Shown piece after piece: positions 51,701 to 61,953 of a DNA stretch of 64,000 bases. This DNA is from Lineus longissimus (taxonomy: Eukaryota; Nemertea; Pilidiophora; Heteronemertea; Lineidae). The notes beneath the pieces were generated by a model. The model searched no databases. It saw only the letters and a program-made list of their open reading frames with translations, and was not told where the DNA came from. The stretch covers positions 9,979,431 to 10,043,430 of the forward strand of contig NC_088322.1 in assembly GCF_910592395.1 (NCBI RefSeq). Reading direction: 5' to 3'. Within the stretch, counting starts at the first letter, position 1; every line of letters begins with the position of its first letter. A program made the translations under genes and the position numbers.

Positions 51701-54700
51701 GTGCCTCTTGCTGTGCCAATTTTCATTGAGTTGTGCGGTCAGCCTCTGCTGATTTCAACTGTGCAGCTGATCTGATGTCCAAAACATCAAGGGTTTACCC
51801 CATAGGTCAATCGTTTTGTTTCCTACAAAAGAGATGTAGTACCACTATGAGTGGTGGTCTGAAAAGGGGTGTGGCTCTCAATCAGGGTCTTGACCACGCT
51901 GACTTGGAAGAGGAATATTCCCTGGAGTATATCACCTCCAAGTGCAGCTCAAGCAGCTGCTGAAGGAATAAGAATTTGAATTTCTCTCGTATTTCCTCAG
52001 GTTGGATGGGTGAAGCAGATCACGGCCGGATCCCAGATGTGCGCAAGCATAGTCGACAAGACATCAGGCCTGATAGCGCTACTTCACGAGTTCTCAGCCA
52101 GCGAGCGTAGCTTCTTCAACCAGCTCGAGAATATCTATCTATCTGTGATACGTCCACTTGTTAGTACAGATGTCTATTCGGCAGTGGACACTTCGACATG
52201 TGGAGAGGCCATCAAAGACTTGTTTGACACTTTTGCTAATGTTATGAACATGGTAGGTAAATTTCTGTGCAAACAAGCAATTTTTGTTCCTGCAACCTGT
52301 GGTTAATCGCTGGTCTGCGCAATAGAAAGATCTCTTGTTTAGCAGTAAAACTTGTATTACAAACTGCTGGTTTTGATATCAATTACAGGTCGGTGGGATC
52401 AACGATGACCAGCGAAAATGAGCGAAATGTCTTTTCATTCTCCATACTTTCTCTGAAGGTTTGCATCCTTTCAAAACGTCTGGTCAGGTTGGGCATACAT
52501 GTAGGTGCCTGTTCATTTACAGGTTGGCATAAACATTGTGCAAGTGACTCAAGTGATCCAGGGCGACCAGTCTCTCTACCAAATCTACATGCTCTCACAC
52601 CCAGAAGAGACCATCCAGATATTTAACCAGTTCTCGCACAGCTTTGGTAATGTGCTCGCCATGGGAGGATTTGAGTTCTTGGCTAAAACAGCTGGGTAAG
52701 TGATTCTCCTGCAAACTGCCCAACTTGGAGGGCTTCAGTTCTTGGCTCAGACTGCTGGGTATAAAGTTCCTGTCCTGCAAACTGCCGTCCTTGGAGGGTT
52801 TAAGCTCTTGGCTCAGACTGCTGGTAAAGTGACTGTCCTGCAAACTGCCCTGCTTGGAGGGTATGAGTTCTTGGCTCAGACTGCTGGGTAAGTGACTGTC
52901 CTGCAAACTGCCCTGCTTGGAAAGTATGAGTTCTTGGCTCAGACTGTGGAAGAGCGTCCGAGATCAGAAGGTCGTGAATTTGTGGCTTGGCCAAAGCCGC
53001 TCTCTACTTTCAGCTGGCCAGAAAGACAAGTGTAGCGCATTATAAGCACCCTTGATTTCTAGATTAGGCTGAAGAATGAATGTAAAGTGCTGCAAGATAG
53101 TGCAGTTTGTACAGAAGAAAGCATTTCAATGAATATGAGACAAGAGGTCTGGTTGTTGTGACAGAATGATTTTGGCACAATTATAAATGAGTCATTGAAC
53201 AGTAAGTTTACTATTTCACGTTGCATTTCAGGACGTTTTTAGAGAAGCTTCAAGATGTTTTCGCTGAGTTGCTGGAGGAAGGACGGGTTGACAAAATGAA
53301 CTGTGGTATAACTTTCAGACGTTTGATGCAGATTCCGTTACGTAGGCTCAAAGATTATAAGAAACAGATAAAGAAATTCTCCATGGATGTTGCAGAGGTA
53401 TGCAAAATTGGCATCTGAGTTCTTGCACTGCCGTAATCTGATACATGCAACGCAATGGTTGGCAGGGAGCCTCATAGGCTGTTGGCATGTCTGGTCTACT
53501 GTTAAGTAACTCGGATGGTCTGCTGCAAAAAGGAGCCAAGGTTTTTCAAGGAAGTTACATTACGGGGGGGGGGGGGCAACCACATCTTCTCCTGGAGAAT
53601 GGATTGCACATTGTCAAATTTTCATCCCAGTTTGTTTTGCCTTGTAGGACACAGAGGAGCACGAACACCTGACATACATCTGTGCATTATGGGATGCTTT
53701 GATCGAATCGGCGAAGATCGAACACACAAGCTGCGAGAACACGCGCATATTCTGGGAAGCTAGTCCGGCAAAGCTAGTCGACTCGTTACGCGGCAAGGGG
53801 CGGCGTCTTATCCGGGAGAGCAAGACTAATTCCTTGACCCTTTATAATGCAGGACGATTTGCAGCACACTGGTTCTTCCTCTTTAGCGATGTATTTGTAC
53901 ATTCACATGTAAGTTGGTGGACATCTGTTTGGTTGCTAACTGCTGTCAACCAAATGTAAAACTTGTGTCATTTCTTCTAATTTTGTGGGGGATTTAGGAG
54001 ATATTCTTCAAAAAATGTTGAAATTTGGGTTATTAGTCTGCTCTATTTAGTGCGAAAGAGGTACCTGGTGTCATCCAACTTCACACTGATCTTTCCTGAA
54101 ATGTCTCAATAGATCTCAGATGAGCTGCTCAGTTAGGCACCCATTTTATACCTGGGTGGAGTAAAAGCAAGTTGGAAATAGAGACCTGCTTGGATCTCTT
54201 GACTGCTAGCCAAGAGCCCCAGCTTCTTGACTTCAGTAGCTCCTACATTGCTTCTTTCTTCATAGCTTCTGTTCACTGATCCTGAAAGTATTGGTCTGAA
54301 GTTACATGTATATAGGGTTCTCGTTGTCATTTTGTCCTGATTCATTTGTCACGAGTTAACTAAATTAGGCTTGAAAACACGACGTGAGGGTGAAAAGTGA
54401 CCTCATGAATCATATGTCGCCCGCTCTTTGAAAATGACTTGTTCATTCTTCATGTTACAAATGAGAAGTGGGCTGCGACATGATACATATGAAAACGTGA
54501 ACTGATATATAATCGCAACCTGGATGGAGCAGTGAAGACATCTGATGGTGAGAAAAATAACTAATGGCTATATCTACTTGTAGAGCACTTCTCCTTGCTC
54601 AGGCTTTGTGAGCTACAGATTATCAGTCAGTCAATCGAAAGTAACTTCGTTTCAATGAATGATGGAAAAACTCTCTGTCTCTTTACCTACTAAAACACCC

Positions 54701-57700
54701 TTAAAAAAGATGTTAATAATTTCTTTTCTCATCTGTGTTCTAGTATTCTTCCACGGAGGTCTTCCCCCTGCAGTCCATCTGGATGGAGACGCTCTCAGAT
54801 ACCGACCAAGTCTCGTAAGTTAATCAGTTTAGTTTAGTCAGTGATTGAAAAGTAGGTGCTATGTGGTGCCTCCTTATTAGTTTCCTTGGGTCTGTGACCG
54901 ACCAAGAATGTACAAAGCGAGAATTGGCTAATGGACACTTTAAAAATATTGAGCCAGTTCGATGAAGTTCCATTTATCACTGATGTCCTAGCTTTAGTTT
55001 ACCACAGATGATTTTAATCGCAGCCGCTTACTACAGAATCTGGTCTACAGATTCATTGCACGTTTCCGGTAACCAGAGTCGATCATTACTGTGATGAATA
55101 TAACAACCCAGTTATTACTATAAATATAAAACTGGTCTCATTTTATCGCACGTCGGCGATGACTTATTTTGCCCGCAGACGACCTACCTTTTTATCGCTC
55201 ATTTGAAAATTGCATGTCTTTGTAATGAATATCGCATATCTTTGCAGTTAAAATCGCCAGTCTGTTATACGCTCCCATTCATGTATGTAGCCAACTTGAT
55301 TAATTCTCATCAAAGGTCTTGTATTTGTTATAACAGGAATGCCATTCAAATGATCACACCAGAAAATCAACTCACGTTGATAGCACCAACAGCCTGTGAC
55401 AAGGTAAATTTGACTTATATAAACTGGTTAACATTATTTATTCCTCTTTCCTTCTGGGAGGCTTGCATCTTTTTGTGGTCAGTATGTGATCTGCACCTGA
55501 GGTAGTGTGTCCAATTGGCATTGTTTTGCTTGTGCCACAATGTCTGATAACTGGACTTCTAGGTAATGACTCTATTAACCAGGGTGGCCGTTATCCTCGA
55601 GGGTTGGTCCTGACTGCTCTTCTCATCTTTTCAGTCTGATTGGCTATGGGCGATCAACCAGGCTGTTGACAAGGTCCTAATGCAAGACAAGAACAACGTC
55701 GGCAAACGCAACACAATCGGCGGCCATGTTTTACCCCCACTCACGAGGCACGGCATCAGTCATACGTTCTTGAAGAGTGGGCTGATGAAGGATGCCACCT
55801 ATAAGGGGTCATGGTATTCGGGCAAAATGAATGGAAAGTGAGTAACTCAGGTTACCAAATTTCTATTGAGTGCGACCGGATAACAGCATATCAATCACAG
55901 TCCCTTGCCTCAAAAAAGTTTCAATACATGTTGGTCCAAAAAGGTTCATCAGATTCGCTAATAATAAGATTTTAGAGTGATTTTATCGCAAGCAATAGCA
56001 ATGGTAGAGTGTCTGAAGTCGAGTAGCGGCCCCATGATTATATTAGCAGGTCGGGCCATTGGTGGGGATAGTTGGTGGCCACTCAAGGGCCTGAATGACA
56101 AATAAACATATATCTTCTTTATCTATTTCAGCGGTGAACTTACTTGGATGGATGGCAGGAAGTACACAGGGAAGTTTAAGAATGGTCTTCAGCATGGCCA
56201 AGGGGTCAATGTGGTGCCGAAGACAGACTCGGTAGAGGTCTATGAGGGGAACTTGAAGGACGGAAAAATGCATGGATTTGGTTGTATCAGGTCAGTAAAG
56301 AAATGAATGTTTTACAAGTGTCTGTTGCTGCAGTTTCCCATTGGCATCTGTTGTGACACTGTGGTTATTTTTCCTGTTGCTATAGCTTCACTGTTCATTG
56401 AGAGAAACGGCAAGAAAAAGAAAAAAACTTCCACGTAACAACTGATTGAGCCCCCCGCCCAGTCCCGCACCGCCCCACCCCCACCCCCAACCCCCATTCT
56501 ACGATTAGTCAGAGGTATCGGGAGTCAGAGGTGTCTAGTCGTTCTTTATGCATCAGAGTGGTTACCCTACTCAAGTCCAAATATCCAAAAGTCCTATTAA
56601 CAGTTGTATTTTCACCCAAACTTTCTTGAATGTGGCACTATTTTTATTCACGAATGATATGGTGATATCATGAGTAATATAAATCATTGTCTCTTCCTGC
56701 TCAGATACGCCAATGGTGATGTGTACACAGGTTACTTCAGAGAGGGCCAGCGACATGGCCATGGGGTACTGAAACAGGGCAGCTTGAACAGCACTAGTCT
56801 TGCCAGTATCTATATTGGAGAGTGGCTCAACGATAAGAAGTATGGATATGGCGTGGTAGACGATATTCTGAAAGGTGTGTATGACTATGTTAATTACACT
56901 TATAAATGGGGAAGCGAACCTTTGATAAAGCCCTCACTCAAAGGAGATGCACATGTACAATGTAAAGTCCAGAGGCCTTGTACATGGTGCCTCAAACAAA
57001 AGCAAAAAAGACACCAATTGACAACAAACACACAACTTTTTCCTCAACCACTGAATTGATTTTGTTTCAGGTGAAAAGTACATGGGTATGTGGATGGAGG
57101 ACAACCGGCAGGGCGCAGGCATTGTGGTGACGTTGGACGGCATGTACTTTGAAGGAAACTTCCAGCAAAACAAACTCACTGTAAGTCATTTTCTATCTTT
57201 TCACATCTGCTCGAATGAGTTCAACCTGGGATGCCGGGACATGTTGTTTACTTTCAAAGACCAACTTTGTCTGAAATGTCATGCAGCCAAACACTGGCAG
57301 AAAACTCAAGTGGCCGATCCAGAAATTTGGTAATGGGGGAAGCCCCACCAGGATAGAGGACTGGAACAAGGGGGTCTGGGGACCCACACCAAATAACATT
57401 TGGAATTTTAAGTACCAAACATGCATTTTCTGGGCATCTGAAGGGCTTAAATACCTCAAGTGTTCAGAGTACCTTCTTCTCCAGAGTCATTGATCACAAT
57501 TTCAGACTCAGCTCTGTGGATGTGATGAGATTGGACTGTAGCCCTAGCTTTCATTCCCGCGGCATGGTCTGAGCGTACACTTACCTGGTCATTTGAACTG
57601 GATGTCATGAGCATGTTTAATATAATTCCAGGGTTACGGCCTGATGATGACTGACGACAACTCGTGCTACGAGGGCGAATTCAACTACGGTACCCAGCTC

Positions 57701-60700
57701 TATGGCAAGGGTGTCCTCACCTTCCCTAACGGAGATACCATGGATGGGCAGTTCACTGGAGCATGGTCGGAGGGTATCAAGGTCAACGGGTTGCTGAAGA
57801 AGGCAACCGTCAATGTGAAGGAGGCAAAGGGCTTTTCTCATGCCCTTGGGATTATTCCAAAGTAAGTAGAATCCCTTTTTGCTTCCAATTACTCTCTTCC
57901 ATCACCTTAATTGAATGTATTGACGTCTTACTTTAAGTTTTTGTCACTTCTGGTTTGCAGAGGTATCAAGTGGCTCAGAGTGTAGCCGGTCCTTTGTGGT
58001 AGTGGGATATATAACCACTGACAGTTAAAGGTCCTTCTGTTTGTAGTCCTACGTTTGCCTGGGAGAGACCAGTTTTGACATAAAATGTAAAAAAAACAAT
58101 TTGTTTTAACTTAACAAAACCAATTGTGCAAAAGCTTCATCAAGCTTCCAATGTACTACTTATCCCGCCTTAACCAACCACACTCAAGGCACCACCACTC
58201 CACAGACCCTTCCAAAGAGAAATGCCTACCTTGAATTTCGCAATGTCTTGTTTCTGTTCCAATGCTCTGACCCATTACATGTACACCAAGAGGTTAGGTT
58301 TTGCTACAACAGCCCTTTCAGGTAAATGGTCCCTGATTCATGCTCACACTGGTGGACAGTCTGAAGGATTTTGTACTCAATCCTGGCTTTCATCGCAAGC
58401 CGGTGCAGTTCTTTCAGTACCTGTGTTATTCAATCATACTTTGACCATGACATCCAACTTTGACATTAAATACATATACCTGTTCGTCCAGGACCTTTGG
58501 TGCACTGTGTGTCCCCCCGGACAGAAAATGGGAGGGTATCTTTGACCACTGCCGAGCAATCCTTCGATGCCAAGCGGGCAACGGGAAGCCCGACTGCAAC
58601 AAAGCGTGGGAAATGGTAGCAGTGATGGTCTCTGCTGGGAAGAAGGCGTTGCGGGATTCGGAGAATAGGATGTCACCGCGGTCGAGGGTTCGTAGCGAAG
58701 GGTTGGAGGAGTTGGAAATGATTCCTCCACGCAGCGAGGGCCTACTGACCGTGGAGAATTATCACCAGATCAATAGCTATTTGAAAACGGTAAGTAATCT
58801 ACTTCAGGGTTCAACTCTTCTCACGAAGTAGCACTGGTTCACCAGATTGAATAGCATACGTTTAGGAGAAGTACACTTCCTTTAGTTCCTGTCGTACTGA
58901 GTTCATCTTCCTTAACAGAGCCAGTTGTCTGTAATGATGAACCAGTGTGACTTTCACAATAGCACATGCCCCGGCAGAGTCAAGAACAGCCAAATATTGA
59001 CCCAGTTATTTTGACTTTGAGAAGCGAGGTTGGGTAATGATCTATTCTTATGTCTTCCCAGGCCTTCAACACGTCATTTCATCCCCTCGGTAAACTGATG
59101 GAGAGTCTCGTGGATGTATACCGGGCGACTTACGTTGGTGTTGGGGCTCATCCACGATTACTACACCACGCAGTACTTGAGATTAAATCTTACATAGTCA
59201 GGATGTATTATATTCTCAGGTATGTCTAAAATAGTAAAAATCATACGTGCTGACTTGGATCAGATTTATCTTTATGATGCCACTTCAAACTCAATTACAT
59301 TGGCAGGGTATTTTATGCTCACTTTTTCAGTAAGGAAGATGCTTTAAGTTTGTCATACGAGGAGAATATGACTGCAGACTGGCTCCAGGTGGACATAACA
59401 AAAGTCTTGTCTGAGCCATTGGTAATTGTGAGAACAGCAAATTTTCTGGCTCTGTTTTCCTCAGGGTGTTGTTTCCAAAAGTGCCTGACACCGACGTGCC
59501 TTGTCAGAAATTCCCTGAGGGGAAGAACCCGGAACTGATTGAGGGAGAATGACTCCCGTGACTGAACTTGGTACTAGGGTTTCAATAAACATTAAACAAT
59601 TTAGTTTTCTAACGTCAGTCATTTTAAACCTTGCATTGTCTTTTCCGCAGGGTGTTGTTTCCAGAACTGCCCGAGACAGATATGCCTTGTCAGATCTTTC
59701 CCGAGGGCAAGACTCCTGAGGCAGTGGAGGGCGATGATTTCACACTCCGAGCTGTGGATGAGGAGAGTGAAGATGGAAGGTATGTATAAACCTGTAGAAA
59801 ATTGATTTCATGGGTTCACTTCCCAGTAGCTGAACAGTACATTGCTTGTGACCTCAAACAAGTCACTTTTACTTCGAATGCTTCATCCATTGAACGAGAC
59901 AGACATCTAAGATGCCTTGTACCAAGTGCCTATGCCAGGACAAGCATAAATTTCCTATCAGAGTTGACGATCGCTTAAGATGAGCTCCTACTCCCTGGCC
60001 TCGGATGAAGTCAACTTGATGTGTGCTTCCTCATTTCAGTGAAGTGATCACAGCGACTGGTATCCTCCACAGCTTCCTCCTGCCGAAAGTCTACCCGCCC
60101 CTTTTCACGCTGTACGCCCTCTATAACGAGCGTGAGGACGAGAGGTACTGGGAACGTGTCCAGCGCCTGAATCGCCAGTCTGACATGGCACTGCTCTCCT
60201 ACCTAGGCGTTGACGGACGATTCTGGCCGATGGATGATCTGTCCGTTGATCTGTCGAAGCAGAAAGCTGTGAGTATGAAACTTCTGTGCAAAATCTTGAT
60301 GTCGTTTACAACTATTGATAAAGTTACAAAAATTGAAGAGAAAAAACTAGGTTGAGATGACATCACTTCACTGGAAGGGAGGTTGTCTTCACTTGGGGTC
60401 ACTGTAGTCCAGTTGTCCATATGGTGGCTGCTGCTTCATACCAACTTGCTTTGTCCTCTCAATGAGATGTAACAGCAAGGTTTCCCGTACCCAGTGCCTA
60501 TGCCAAGGCAAGAGAAAAACTCCCTCCCTACTTGTGCCTGTTTTATATCTTGGATGCCACAGAATTTTTTACCACGTGTTTTCCCCCTCATTTCAGCAGG
60601 TGTCCACTATCAGAGACCAGTGTTACAAGGGAGCTGTCGAATCACTCCAGCAGCTCAGCACAGCGTTTTGTCCTGCGGAGAAACTGGATACCATCAGAAA

Positions 60701-61539
60701 CACATTCAATGACCTCAATAGGGTAAGTATGGCAGAGAGTTAGAATTATTTGTAAACATGAAAAACGTAAAAGGCATGTAACAATTTCTGGGTCTACAGA
60801 ATTGTACCTGTAACTCATTGGTATCTGTAGATTTGTGCTAATGGAAATTTAAAAAATTCATAAATTCAATGATTCAATCATAAATCCTGGAAACTAAATA
60901 AAAAAATTAAGTGAGACTCTTTGTTTTGGCTGACAAGATTGGGGTGCCGGTGAGTATGGGATGACATTAGTAGCAATAGTTATCTCAGTTTCTCTAATAT
61001 TTGCCTGTGTAGTTATTTTCTTGGAACATACTGTAGTAGTCAGGAATGCACATCTTTTTGCCTGGTTGCCTTGCAGCGATGCCATTTTGAACAAAAAACC
61101 TTTGGGTCACGTACCTGTAATAGACGTCTAAGCCATTCTTTCAGTTAAATCGGCACAATCCACATGCTCATAACTTTTTCCCAGAGTCAATCAGCGAGGA
61201 ACGCTTTCACAGCCAAATATATTCATCCAAGCCTGTCAAACCATGAAATTTTCATTGCACATTATGTTTTCAATCATTTTAAAAACGTCGGCTAAAAGCA
61301 TCCTTTTAATACAGGCTGTCCAGAAGATGTTGGGAGACGACTACCTCTGGTGTATGGATGATCTCTTCCCGGTGTTCCAGTATGTCGTGGTACGGGCGAG
61401 GATACGCCATCTTGGCGCGGAGATCCACTTCATTGACGATCTGATGGAGGCTCACTTGGAGCTGGGAGAACTTGGCATTATGTTCACGACCCTCAAGGCG
61501 AGCTATTTCCAGATTCAAAATGAGAAAATTCTTCTCTGA
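42728..61539 (+). CDS. ALS2: Alsin, Rab5/Rac1 exchange factor (25 exons assembled)
   Basis: Exons: 42728-42738, 42925-43154, 43299-45140, 45482-45569, 45837-45933, 46301-46491, 46754-46789, 51566-51623, 52001-52252, 52523-52695, 53232-53397, 53648-53908, 54744-54814, 55337-55403, 55635-55837, 56132-56290, 56705-56874, 57071-57180, 57632-57861, 58492-58789, 59062-59219, 59651-59779, 60040-60268, 60597-60722, 61315-61539. All introns are GT-AG, every phase is compatible and the 5580 bases give 1859 residues to TGA (human alsin: about 1650). Order: an N-terminal RCC1-like propeller interrupted by a large Ser-rich insert, then DH, PH, MORN repeats and a C-terminal VPS9 domain. Alsin activates Rab5 through VPS9 on endosomes and interacts with Rac1 through DH/PH. 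The first exon and the 36-base exon are the least certain parts; the rest is strongly supported. Confidence 0.93.
42925..43710 (+). other. ALS2: Alsin N-terminal RCC1-like repeats
   Basis: Exons 42925-43154 and the start of 43299-45140 encode RCC1 blades: [28 protein letters not shown] and [16 protein letters not shown], each preceded by an [14 protein letters not shown]-, [11 protein letters not shown]- or [12 protein letters not shown]-type strand. These correspond to the alsin N-terminal propeller blades. Confidence 0.9.
43720..45113 (+). other. ALS2: Alsin Ser/Glu-rich insert between RCC1 blades
   Basis: About 460 residues in a single exon, beginning with a CAKCKQEI...CPLG Cys-rich motif that is also present in vertebrate alsin. 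It is then dominated by Ser, Glu, Asp and Lys, with many SxxS and RSxS motifs such as RRSISEPS. It is predicted disordered and likely phosphorylated. Its length explains much of the excess over human alsin. Confidence 0.75.
45482..46491 (+). other. ALS2: Alsin second set of RCC1-like repeats
   Basis: Exons 45482-45569 ([18 protein letters not shown]), 45837-45933 ([20 protein letters not shown]) and 46301-46491 ([19 protein letters not shown]...IYFCGIQD) complete the propeller. Phases are 1, 2 and 0 and the last donor is gtaggt at 46492. Two decayed copies of the third exon lie just upstream in the intron. Confidence 0.9.
45970..46300 (+). pseudogene. Two decayed tandem copies of an ALS2 exon
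   Basis: The block containing exon 46301-46491 and its upstream intron edge is present three times, with the shared string CAACTACCAACT at 45972, 46143 and 46324 (steps of 171 and 181 bases). Copy 1 reads AACTACCAACTAGGCCACAA then TTAG, an in-frame stop where the working exon has GAG. Copy 2 has lost its acceptor (ccttttcacg instead of ccttttagg) and carries a four-base net insertion after GAGTCTCCT. Neither can be used as the normal exon. Confidence 0.85.
46754..46789 (+). other. ALS2: Putative 36-base ALS2 micro-exon
   Basis: tatttctag precedes and gtaagt follows a 36-base open segment coding (R)[11 protein letters not shown](G). Its length is a multiple of three and it enters and leaves in phase 2, as the flanking exons require. 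It can therefore be included or skipped without shifting the frame. It is supported only by splice sites and phase. Confidence 0.5.
46790..51565 (+). other. Largest ALS2 intron
   Basis: A 4.8-kb AT-rich intron. The only structured feature I can support is a Tc1/mariner-type MITE (49360-49536); a short (GAT)n-like stretch lies near 49690-49720. No phase-compatible exon was seen in it. Confidence 0.65.
49360..49536. mobile_element. Tc1/mariner-type MITE in an ALS2 intron
   Basis: CAGGGTGTCCCAGAAAA (49360-49376) and its inverted copy TTTTCTGGGACACCCTG (49520-49536) bound 177 bases. Both ends are flanked by TA (49358-49359 and 49537-49538), the duplication of Tc1/mariner insertion. There is no transposase frame. 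Confidence 0.85.
51566..53397 (+). other. ALS2: Alsin DH (Rho-GEF) domain exons
   Basis: Exons 51566-51623, 52001-52252, 52523-52695 and 53232-53397 encode the DH-like helical domain: [20 protein letters not shown], the middle [12 protein letters not shown] block, and [20 protein letters not shown], which contains the conserved helix with PLRRL. The first exon also carries the link from the propeller ([19 protein letters not shown]). Phases are 2, 0, 0, 2 and 0. Confidence 0.88.
52664..52955 (+). repeat. 63-base tandem array made from an ALS2 exon end and its splice donor
   Basis: The end of exon 52523-52695 (GGAGGATTTGAGTTCTTGGC...GCTGG, then gtaagtg) is followed by four degenerate copies starting at 52727, 52793, 52856 and 52919 (steps 63, 66, 63, 63). 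Each has GGAGGG..T..GTTCTTGGCT-type exon sequence, CAGACTGCTGG and a donor-like gta. The fourth of the five units keeps the exact GCTGGGTAAGTGA donor. Read in the exon's frame they encode [24 protein letters not shown] and [12 protein letters not shown], but an in-frame TAA inside the first donor (52697-52699) blocks read-through. Confidence 0.85.
53564..53576 (+). repeat. Poly-G run in an ALS2 intron
   Basis: Thirteen consecutive G bases about 70 bases upstream of the acceptor at 53647; the pre-mRNA would carry the G-run. Confidence 0.85.
53648..55700 (+). other. ALS2: Alsin PH domain exons
   Basis: Exons 53648-53908, 54744-54814, 55337-55403 and the start of 55635-55837 form the PH domain: [59 protein letters not shown] and the C-terminal helix [15 protein letters not shown] with the conserved PH Trp. 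Phases are 0, 0, 2 and 0. Confidence 0.88.
54368..54440. repeat. Dispersed repeat, copy A
   Basis: GGCTTGAAAACACGACGTGA...GGGTGAAAAGTGACCTCATG... resembles 63898-63970 along about 70 bases. It lies in the ALS2 intron 53909-54743. Confidence 0.7.
55780..57800 (+). other. ALS2: Alsin MORN repeats
   Basis: Exons 55635-55837 to 57632-57861 encode about eight MORN units: [123 protein letters not shown] and [20 protein letters not shown]. The phases (2, 2, 2, 1, 0) join the half-motifs exactly. In alsin this region aids multimerisation and Rab5 activation. Confidence 0.9.
59331..59421 (+). other. Unexplained open segment in an ALS2 intron
   Basis: An acceptor (actttttcag) precedes 91 bases open in the ALS2 frame ([20 protein letters not shown]...), with gtaatt after. 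It looks codon-like but ends in phase 0. The next ALS2 exons need phase 2, and joining it to either would give an early stop. It is either an alternative terminal or poison exon or a chance frame. Confidence 0.3.
59465..59552 (+). pseudogene. Broken duplicate of ALS2 exon 59651-59779
   Basis: After an intact acceptor (gttttcctcag) comes [20 protein letters not shown]..., a diverged copy of [20 protein letters not shown] in the real exon 186 bases downstream. The bases are roughly three quarters identical by eye. The copy stops at TGA (59550-59552), has no matching donor, and lacks the [12 protein letters not shown] end of the working exon. Confidence 0.85.
60591..60602 (+). promoter_or_regulatory. 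Tandem NAGNAG splice acceptor in ALS2
   Basis: cctcatttcagcag then gtgtcc offers AG at 60595-60596 and at 60598-60599. Use of the first gives an extra Gln before VSTIRDQ; use of the second omits it. The frame is kept either way. Confidence 0.6.
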
Positions 61540-61569
61540 ATCGGAATTGTTCAACCACTATATACTCCC

Positions 61570-61953
61570 TTTCCTCACGTATACCGTCTTTCTGTACCGC
61601 TAATACAAAATAAGTGTCCATACATTGGGTGGGGTACACAATAGGGTTTACATATGCGGGGCGGTTTTTCTTTGCCCACGTGATGAATGGGCATTGTCCA
61701 TTTGCTCCGCCTCGGTCACACCATGAATAAAGCCCAAACAGGATTATCTGGTAATAAAACCCGTTTAATTCATTTAAAATCCCATCGAGCAATGGTAGTG
61801 GACTGCAAGTTGTTGTCTCTGGTCATAGGTCAGTGCCACGATCTGAGCCAATCAGTCTAATCCACTACGCCTAACCTTTGTATTAGGTATGTGAGGTATT
61901 CATCCCTTCGGGCCTCTTGAATATGGCACCCAAAGACGGTATACGTGAGGAAA
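61570..61953. mobile_element. Inverted-repeat element in the ALS2 3' flank
   Basis: TTTCCTCACGTATACCGTCT (starting 61570; 22 bases in all) is perfectly complementary to 61932-61953. The outer bases (ACTCCC against TACCCTTG) are partly alike. The 384-base interior has no transposase frame, and an inner pair CTAATACAAA/TTTGTATTAG also matches. It begins only about 30 bases after the ALS2 stop codon, so it must lie in the 3' UTR. The superfamily is unclear. Confidence 0.7.
61726..61731 (+). terminator. Candidate ALS2 poly(A) signal inside the element
   Basis: AATAAA, the first plus-strand AATAAA I see after the ALS2 stop codon (187 bases on), lies within the inverted-repeat element. A further AATAAA is near 62189. 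Confidence 0.4.

Larger units (their letters stand above)
58492..61539 (+). other. ALS2: Alsin C-terminal region and VPS9 domain
   Basis: Exons 58492-58789, 59062-59219, 59651-59779, 60040-60268, 60597-60722 and 61315-61539. [20 protein letters not shown] begins the conserved C-terminal block, [19 protein letters not shown] follows, and [20 protein letters not shown] is the VPS9 catalytic core with the conserved Asp-Leu-Phe-Pro and Tyr. The protein ends [20 protein letters not shown]. The conserved core residues suggest an active Rab5 exchange domain. Confidence 0.9.

Noticed and set aside
51733-51963. 76-residue frame just upstream of the 52001 ALS2 exon
   Set aside because: Not in a compatible phase with either neighbouring exon, and it has no RCC1 or DH similarity.
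57241-57500. Open segment in an ALS2 intron with a GGGGGTCTGGGGACCC-like block
   Set aside because: It could be an interspersed repeat fragment, but neither ends nor a family could be established, and it is not needed by any ALS2 exon phase.
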